Of a stretch of 12,636 bases of DNA, positions 8,339 to 12,636 are shown piece by piece (positions within the stretch are counted from its first letter, which is position 1; every line of letters begins with the position of its first letter). The notes below the pieces were generated by a model. That model worked only from the letters and a program-made list of their open reading frames with translations. It was not told the origin of the DNA and ran no database searches. The stretch spans positions 1-12,636 of the forward strand of contig DRZV01000014.1 of assembly GCA_011375465.1 (NCBI GenBank), read 5' to 3'. The position numbers and the translations under genes are program-made. The stretch is from Neomoorella mulderi. GTDB lineage: Bacteria; Bacillota; DSM-521; Neomoorellales; Neomoorellaceae.

Positions 8339-10156
8339 ATGGGGAGAAGAGTGAAGGAGGGCTATAAATATTTTCCTCTGGACTTGATAGAGCGCTATCT
8401 CAATGGCGCCGACTGGAAGGTTAGAGAAAACGCCAATATGGGGTTCAGCATCCAAGGGCTGCATATGTACCTGATGGGGGAGATGTCCTCTTCCTATTGG
8501 CTGGAGCGGATATACCCTCCGGAGGTGAGGGAGTCCCATCAACGGGGGGAGATCCACCTCCACGATCTGAGCTTTTTGGGCAATTATTGCTGCGGATGGG
8601 ATTTGCAGGATTTATTGCGGGAGGGCTTCAATGGGGTGCCGGGGATGGTGGAAACCGAGCCGCCTAGGCATTTCCGTTCCGCCCTGGGACAGGTATACAA
8701 TTTTCTTTACACCCTTCAGAACGAGGCTGCCGGCGCCCAGGCCTTTTCCAGTTGCGATACCCTGCTGGCCCCCTTTATCCGGGAGGATAGGCTGGGTTTT
8801 CAAGAAATATGCCAGTCCCTTCAGGAGGCCATCTTTAACCTCAACACCCCCACCAGACTGGGGCTCCAGGTGCCCTTCACCAATTTTACCCTGGATGTGC
8901 TCTCCTCCCCTTACGATGGGGAGCCGGCGGTGGTGGGGGGCAAGGAGATGCCCTACACTTACGGCGACTGCCAGGAGGAAAGGCGGATGTTCGTAAAGGC
9001 CTTCTGCCAGGTGTTCCTCCAGGGGGACAGGAAGGGCAGGAGTTTCACTTTCCCCATACCCACCTTCAACATAACTCCCCAGTGGCTGAAAGGGGATGTT
9101 CCTCCCGAGATATGGGAGGTTACGGCAAAATACGGCAGCCCCTACTTTGCCAACTTCATCGGCAGCGATCTTTCTCCCCAGGAGGTCCGGAGCATGTGCT
9201 ACCGGTTGCGCCTGGATACCAGGGAATTGCTCCGCCGAGGAGGTGGGCTTTTTGGCGCCAACCCCCTGACCGGTTCCATAGGGGTGGTCACCATCAATTT
9301 GCCCCGCCTGGCCTATCTCAGCTCCGGAGAAGAGAGCTTTTTCAACCGCCTGGCGGTTTTGGCCTCCCTGGCCATAGAGGGCCTGGAGGTCAAACGCCGG
9401 GTTTTGGAGAGGTTCGCCGATATAAAGCTCTACCCTTTTACCGCCCACTACCTCCGTCGGGTAAAGGAGCGGTTCGGAGCTTATTTCGCCAACCATTTCT
9501 CCACCTTGGGGGTGGTGGGAGGCAACGAGGCCTGCTTGAACCTATTGGGGGTACCCATAACCCACCCGAAGGGCAAGGCCTTTGCCCTTAAAATTCTGGA
9601 ATTTCTCCGGGAGATCTGCCGGACCGCCCAAGAGCGCACCGGCAACCTGTATAACCTGGAGGCCACCCCGGCTGAAGGGTGTTCTTACTGCTTGGCCCGG
9701 CTGGATAAAAGGGAATTTCCCGACATCATAGTGGCCAACGAAGAGAGGGCAAGGAAGGGAGCTCCACCCTACTATACCAATTCCACCCATGTCCCTGTGT
9801 ACTGGAGCGAAGATCCCTGGGAGGTGCTGGAACACCAGGAAGAGCTGCAGGTTAGGTATACTGGAGGGACGGTCATCCATTTCTGGTTAGGAGAAGCCAA
9901 ACCTGATCCCGAGGCCTGCAGGGAGTTTATCCTCAAGGTCTGCTCCCAAAGCCGAGTGCCCTATTTCACCCTCACCCCCACCTTCTCCATATGCCCTGAT
10001 CATGGTTATCTGGCAGGCAGGGTGGAGAAGTGCCCCTTGTGCGGGGCCCCCTGCGAAGTTTGGTCCCGGGTTACCGGGTATTACCGGCCCGTCTCTTACT
10101 ACAACCCAGGCAAGCAGGAAGAATTCTTAGAGCGGCGCAGTTTTAAATTAAAATAA
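8339..10156 (+). CDS. nrdD: NrdD, anaerobic (class III) ribonucleoside-triphosphate reductase
   Basis: NrdD makes dNTPs from NTPs without oxygen, using a glycyl radical installed by NrdG. The 605-residue protein starts directly in the catalytic barrel: WKVRENANMGFSIQGL at ~26-41, then HLHDLSFLGNYCCGWDL with Cys84/Cys85. It continues with QNEAAGAQAFSSCDTLLAPF and RRGGGLFGANPLTGSIG near 300-316. GGNEACLNLLG includes Cys399, and LEATPAEGCSYCLA includes Cys448 and Cys451. A C-terminal zinc site follows (Cys552, His555, Cys565, Cys568), then the radical loop SRVTGYYRPV with Gly580. There is no N-terminal ATP-cone, so dATP shut-off through that domain is absent. The finger-loop segment has no cysteine, as reported for Thermotoga maritima NrdD (subclass IIIh). 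GAGG lies only three bases before ATG 8339; GTG 8351 with GGGGAG is an alternative. nrdG follows 13 bases later. Confidence 0.95.
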   Translation: MGRRVKEGYKYFPLDLIERYLNGADWKVRENANMGFSIQGLHMYLMGEMSSSYWLERIYPPEVRESHQRGEIHLHDLSFLGNYCCGWDLQDLLREGFNGVPGMVETEPPRHFRSALGQVYNFLYTLQNEAAGAQAFSSCDTLLAPFIREDRLGFQEICQSLQEAIFNLNTPTRLGLQVPFTNFTLDVLSSPYDGEPAVVGGKEMPYTYGDCQEERRMFVKAFCQVFLQGDRKGRSFTFPIPTFNITPQWLKGDVPPEIWEVTAKYGSPYFANFIGSDLSPQEVRSMCYRLRLDTRELLRRGGGLFGANPLTGSIGVVTINLPRLAYLSSGEESFFNRLAVLASLAIEGLEVKRRVLERFADIKLYPFTAHYLRRVKERFGAYFANHFSTLGVVGGNEACLNLLGVPITHPKGKAFALKILEFLREICRTAQERTGNLYNLEATPAEGCSYCLARLDKREFPDIIVANEERARKGAPPYYTNSTHVPVYWSEDPWEVLEHQEELQVRYTGGTVIHFWLGEAKPDPEACREFILKVCSQSRVPYFTLTPTFSICPDHGYLAGRVEKCPLCGAPCEVWSRVTGYYRPVSYYNPGKQEEFLERRSFKLK

Positions 10157-10169
10157 GGAGGAAAGGCCG

Positions 10170-10871
10170 TTGAAAATAGGGGCTTACCTTAAGAGCTCTT
10201 TTTCCGATTATCCTGGCAAGGTGGCAGCTGTCATCTTCACCCTGGGCTGCAATTTCCGCTGCCCCTGGTGCTATAACCCCGGGCTGGTGGATCCCCAAAG
10301 ATACGTGGAACCTATCCCCGAGGAGGAGATCCTGGAGTCCCTGGCCCGGAGGCGTAGATATATAGACTCGGTGGTGATAAGCGGGGGAGAGCCCACCCTC
10401 CAGCCCGATCTCGTTTCCTTTATCCAGCGCCTGAAGGACATGGGTTTTCAGATAAAGCTGGATACCAATGGCTCCCGGCCAGAGGTGGTTTTCCAGCTCT
10501 TGGAGCAAGGCCTCCTCTCCTGTCTGGCGGTGGACTATAAACTGCCCTTGAGATTTTATCGGGAGATCTTGAGCAGCCCCGAAACCCCCCTGGGAGAGGA
10601 TATCGGCCTGAAAGTGAAGGAGACCCTGATTTTGGCCTTAAAATACGCCGGAGGCTATTGGCGCACCACCGTGGTCCCCCGCCTGCATACCCCCAGAATC
10701 ATAGAAGAAATGATAAGGGAGGCCGAGCAGATGGCCAAAGAAGCGGGAGTGACACCCCCCACCTGGGGAGAAAAGAGATGGAGGGTACAGGAATTTTGGG
10801 ATACCGGGGATCTGGTGGGGCCCCGTTTGTGGGAAGATGAGGCTTTCCTGGCTTCCTGGGAGTCCCAGTGA
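10170..10871 (+). CDS. nrdG: NrdG, anaerobic ribonucleotide reductase activating protein (radical SAM)
   Basis: NrdG uses a [4Fe-4S] cluster and S-adenosylmethionine to create the glycyl radical on NrdD (Gly580 here). The radical-SAM cysteines are Cys27, Cys31 and Cys34 in GCNFRCPWCYNP, followed by the SAM-binding SGGEPTLQPDL near 71-81. The 233-residue length and the N-terminus KIGAYLKSSFSDYPGK fit the pyruvate-formate-lyase-activase-like NrdG subgroup. The start is TTG 10170, supported by AAGGAGG eight bases upstream and by the family N-terminus; no closer ATG fits. It forms an operon with nrdD. Its stop is 13 bases from the end of the convergent regulator gene, with no hairpin between them. 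Confidence 0.94.
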   Translation: MKIGAYLKSSFSDYPGKVAAVIFTLGCNFRCPWCYNPGLVDPQRYVEPIPEEEILESLARRRRYIDSVVISGGEPTLQPDLVSFIQRLKDMGFQIKLDTNGSRPEVVFQLLEQGLLSCLAVDYKLPLRFYREILSSPETPLGEDIGLKVKETLILALKYAGGYWRTTVVPRLHTPRIIEEMIREAEQMAKEAGVTPPTWGEKRWRVQEFWDTGDLVGPRLWEDEAFLASWESQ

Positions 10872-10884
10872 CACCTAGCCCTTT

Positions 10885-11253
10885 TCAAACTTCCGGATAA
10901 TCCCCTTTTAAGTGCTGAAGGGCCCTTCGCCTCTCTTCAGGGCTTAAAAGTTTAAGCCGCTCCTCCAGGAGGGTCAAGTAGGTGTCCCAGGGGAGGGAGT
11001 CCTTGGATTCCCAGGCGCTCACTTTCTGGAGCTCTTCTGGCAGAGGATATGGATCCATCCGGCCCAACAGGTAATCCACCGAGACTTCAAAGAAATCGGC
11101 CAGACGCCTCAGGGTCTGGGCATCTGGGGTTCTCCGGTTCTTTTCGTACATGGCGATGGTGCTCTGCCCCATGTTGAGCTTTTTGGCTATTTCTGCCTGG
11201 GTGAGCCCTTTGGCCCTGCGCAGGGCAGCCAGCCTTTCTCCTAGAGAAGCCAT
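10885..11253 (-). CDS. Xre-family helix-turn-helix transcriptional regulator
   Basis: This is a 122-residue DNA-binding protein. Residues ~5-65 form a Cro/CI-type five-helix domain: LGERLAALRRAKGLTQAEIA, then LNMGQSTIAMYEKNRRTP as turn and recognition helix, ending LADFFEVSVDYLLGR. The C-terminal ~55 residues are charged and helical (LTLLEERLKLLSPEERRRAL) and may serve dimerisation. The ATG follows GGAGG by 7 bases. It is transcribed away from a second, broken HTH gene and converges on nrdG. The shared upstream region holds inverted repeats that are natural operator candidates. Its targets cannot be deduced; autoregulation or control of the divergent gene is likely by analogy with phage-type repressor pairs. 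Confidence 0.92.
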   Translation of the reverse strand: MASLGERLAALRRAKGLTQAEIAKKLNMGQSTIAMYEKNRRTPDAQTLRRLADFFEVSVDYLLGRMDPYPLPEELQKVSAWESKDSLPWDTYLTLLEERLKLLSPEERRRALQHLKGDYPEV

Positions 11254-11295
11254 TGTAGATCCTCCGAGGGGTTCTAAAGGCTAATTTAATACCCT

Positions 11296-11311
11296 TTGTG
11301 ATAAAGCACAA
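11296..11311. promoter_or_regulatory. Inverted repeat TTGTG-N6-CACAA, candidate operator
   Basis: A perfect inverted repeat with 5-base arms and a 6-base centre lies 43 bases upstream of the - strand Xre gene, in its promoter region. Xre-type dimers commonly bind such sites. On the - strand TTGTGC within it, with TAAATT 17 bases on, could be a weak promoter, so a bound repressor would block it. Tandem ATGTTA copies follow at about 11311-11322. Confidence 0.45.
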
Positions 11312-11340
11312 TGTTAATGTTATATATCACTATAAAAAGC

Positions 11341-11346
11341 TTGACA
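11341..11346 (+). promoter_or_regulatory. Consensus -35 box TTGACA upstream of the + strand HTH gene
   Basis: A perfect TTGACA lies 62 bases before ATG 11408. The segment 16-18 bases downstream (around ATTGAA at 11363-11368) is only a weak -10 match, so the promoter may depend on an activator or be decayed. The candidate -10 lies inside the inverted repeat at 11357-11372, an arrangement that would allow repression. Confidence 0.4.
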
Positions 11347-11356
11347 ATTATTGCGC

Positions 11357-11372
11357 CATGTGATTGAACATG
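11357..11372. promoter_or_regulatory. Inverted repeat CATGT-N6-ACATG, second candidate operator
   Basis: This has the same 5-6-5 layout as the repeat at 11296-11311, and both contain TGTGAT. The centres are 61 bases apart, close to six helical turns. It overlaps the possible -10 region of the + strand HTH gene. The pairing of two similarly built sites between divergent regulators suggests a switch, but this is inference. Confidence 0.4.
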
Positions 11373-11407
11373 AATCAAAGGAAATATTCCTCGTTATGGT
11401 GGAAATT

Positions 11408-11613
11408 ATGCGCAACTATAAAATGTACATCCTGCGCAATGCAGGGGGCTCACCCAACAGCAGGTGGCCCGGGCAGTGGGCATACCCCAGAGCGCCTATG
11501 CCATGATCGAAAGGGGACAGCGCACCCCTCGGAAGGAGACCATGAAGAAGCTGGCCGAGTTTTTCGGCCTCAGCGTGAATAAGCTCTTCTTTTCGGATAA
11601 ATCCAAACCCTGA
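11408..11613 (+). pseudogene. Small Xre-type HTH regulator with one frameshift
   Basis: The frame from ATG 11408 gives MRNYKMYILRNA, the usual beginning of a short Cro-like regulator, then runs out of register. From the G5 run at 11444-11448 the frame one base back continues perfectly as GLTQQQVARAVGIPQSAYA, then MIERGQRTPRKETMKKLAEF, and FGLSVNKLFF to a stop at 11611-11613. Restoring one G gives a 68-residue, single-domain HTH protein, a normal size for this group. The start is supported by GGTGG five bases upstream; ATG 11396 is also in frame. The intact downstream terminator suggests a recently active gene. Real loss, slippage expression or a sequence error in the G run are possible. Confidence 0.75.
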
Positions 11614-11666
11614 TCTCCACCTGACACCTCCTTCCTGGGTCTGGAAACCGTCCCACCTCCATATTC

Positions 11667-11697
11667 TACTCCCTTCTCAGGGAGTAATTTTTTCTTT
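11667..11697 (+). terminator. Intrinsic terminator after the + strand HTH gene
   Basis: The stem arms TACTCCC and GGGAGTA (7 bp, 6-base loop) are followed by AATTTTTTCTTT, a classical rho-independent terminator for + strand transcription. It lies 53 bases after the HTH stop and 20 bases before the first CRISPR repeat, so it insulates the array from rightward transcription. On the - strand no T run follows, so it would not stop array transcripts. Confidence 0.85.
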
Positions 11698-11717
11698 CCA
11701 TATAAGATACCTTAAGT

Positions 11718-12636
11718 GTTTCAATCCCTCGGAAGGTAGGCTACAAATGTCGTTCCTGCTGGGGGCGTAGGTGTCTGAGCAGAGCAGGTTTCAATCCCTC
11801 GTAGGTAGGCTACAAACTAGCTTTCCACATCAACCACAAAACCCACCTCGCTAGGTTTCAATCCCTCGTAGGTAGGCTACAAACTTAGGGAACGCCTTAG
11901 GAAAGCTTCAAGCCAAGACTGGTTTCAATCCTTCGTAGGTAGGCTACAAACAACTGGCCGGCATCAACCTCGACGATCTAAGGCGGTGTTTCAATCCCTC
12001 GTAGGTAGGCTACAAACTCCTCAAACCAGGAGCGGAAAAAATCTTAATGATGAGTTTCAATCCCTCGTAGGTAGGCTACAAACAAAAAGTTGCCTTGTTG
12101 ATTTGGGATGATTTGTTTTGGTTTCAATCCCTCGTAGGTAGGCTACAAACTAGCTAGCACGGTGAACGCCTCCGCGATTACCATAGTTTCAATCCCTCGT
12201 AGGTAGGCTACAAACGAGCATGAGCGCCAATAGTGTCGGGCGGCCGACCCTGAGTTTCAATCCCTCGTAGGTAGGCTACAAACAGGCAATTGAGGGCCTA
12301 GTTCGTCGTATGCCTCAGTGTTTCAATCCCTCGTAGGTAGGCTACAAACACGCTGAAAATTTTCACGAGCTGCGTAACAAAGAAAACAATGTTTCAATCC
12401 CTCGTAGGTAGGCTACAAACTTGCTTGAGCTGGTACCCAAAGTGCTAGAGGCATTTCGTAAGAATCCGTTTCAATCCCTCGTAGGTAGGCTACAAACAAG
12501 TGGGATCCGGCCGCAGCACAGCATATCATAGACTTTTAGTTTCAATCCCTCGTAGGTAGGCTACAAACAATGCTGCGGCTAGCCCCCACTGACCTCGGAC
12601 AATACGGTTTCAATCCCTCGTAGGTAGGCTACAAAC
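11718..12636 (-). CRISPR. CRISPR array, 14 repeats and 13 spacers visible, cut by the window edge
   Basis: The 30-base repeat (+ strand: GTTTCAATCC CTCGTAGGTA then GGCTACAAAC) starts at 11718, 11788, 11855, 11922, 11988, 12054, 12121, 12186, 12254, 12320, 12391, 12468, 12539 and 12607. Twelve copies are identical. The copy at 11922 has one C-to-T change. The first copy (11718-11748) is degenerate, with a base inserted (GGAAGG for GTAGG) and final T for C. Spacers are 35-47 bases and all different. On the - strand the repeat ends in ATTGAAAC, the 5' handle typical of type I-B and related crRNAs. The degenerate copy at the left marks the leader-distal end, so transcription is leftwards and the leader should lie beyond 12636. 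The last visible repeat ends exactly at the edge. No cas genes are in the window. Confidence 0.98.

Noticed and set aside
11364..11582. A 72-codon + strand open frame starting at ATG 11370 or nearby
   Set aside because: Its translation is low-complexity and unrelated to any family, while the HTH protein is read in the other two frames of the same DNA.
12284..12319. Spacer 9 as a self-targeting spacer against kdpE
   Set aside because: The shared stretch with kdpE (near 6433) is only about 11 bases, within chance for a sequence of this length.
11718..12636. cas genes or anti-CRISPR candidates next to the array
   Set aside because: The only neighbours to the left are HTH regulators; no Cas motifs are seen in any frame, and the right side is outside the window.

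Overview
The window looks like a chromosomal segment of an anaerobic, probably thermophilic, Firmicutes-like (Clostridia-type) bacterium. This is inferred from gene content: a superoxide reductase, an oxygen-sensitive class III ribonucleotide reductase with its radical-SAM activase, and the iron-sulfur epoxyqueuosine reductase QueH. Heavy use of ATA and AGG codons and a CRISPR repeat of the type common in thermophilic anaerobes point the same way. The exact taxon cannot be fixed from the sequence.

Bases 2-7737 are a co-directional run on the + strand. It holds the end of kdpA, then kdpB, kdpC, kdpD and kdpE: a high-affinity K+ uptake ATPase and its sensor kinase/response regulator pair. These are followed closely by queH and a membrane-protein gene of the Bax inhibitor-1 family. 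A perfect 24-base palindrome separates the transport genes from kdpDE. The BI-1 gene is broken by two one-base insertions, each in a short homopolymer. A GC-rich hairpin at 7743-7764 separates it from a convergent superoxide reductase gene.

The superoxide reductase gene (- strand, 7776-8177) has no ATG, GTG or TTG where the protein must start; an ACG sits at the expected position behind a good ribosome binding site. Divergent from it is an nrdD-nrdG pair for anaerobic dNTP synthesis (8339-10871). This NrdD has no ATP-cone. It appears to lack a cysteine in the active-site finger loop, as reported for Thermotoga maritima NrdD.

From 10885 to 11613 lie two divergent Xre-type helix-turn-helix regulator genes. 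The spacer between them carries two inverted repeats of identical 5-6-5 layout. The + strand regulator is frameshifted in a G run and is followed by an intrinsic terminator. The window ends inside a CRISPR array (11718-12636; 14 repeats and 13 spacers visible). Its repeat sequence and its degenerate left-end repeat both indicate transcription leftwards, with the leader beyond the right edge. No cas genes are visible.

The large housekeeping genes are intact, while three of the small accessory genes between 7.1 and 11.6 kb carry a lesion. This is either real gene decay or a local sequencing problem. I found no convincing evidence for an entirely new system. The most unusual signals are the ACG-start superoxide reductase, the cysteine layout of NrdD, and the divergent regulator pair beside the CRISPR array.
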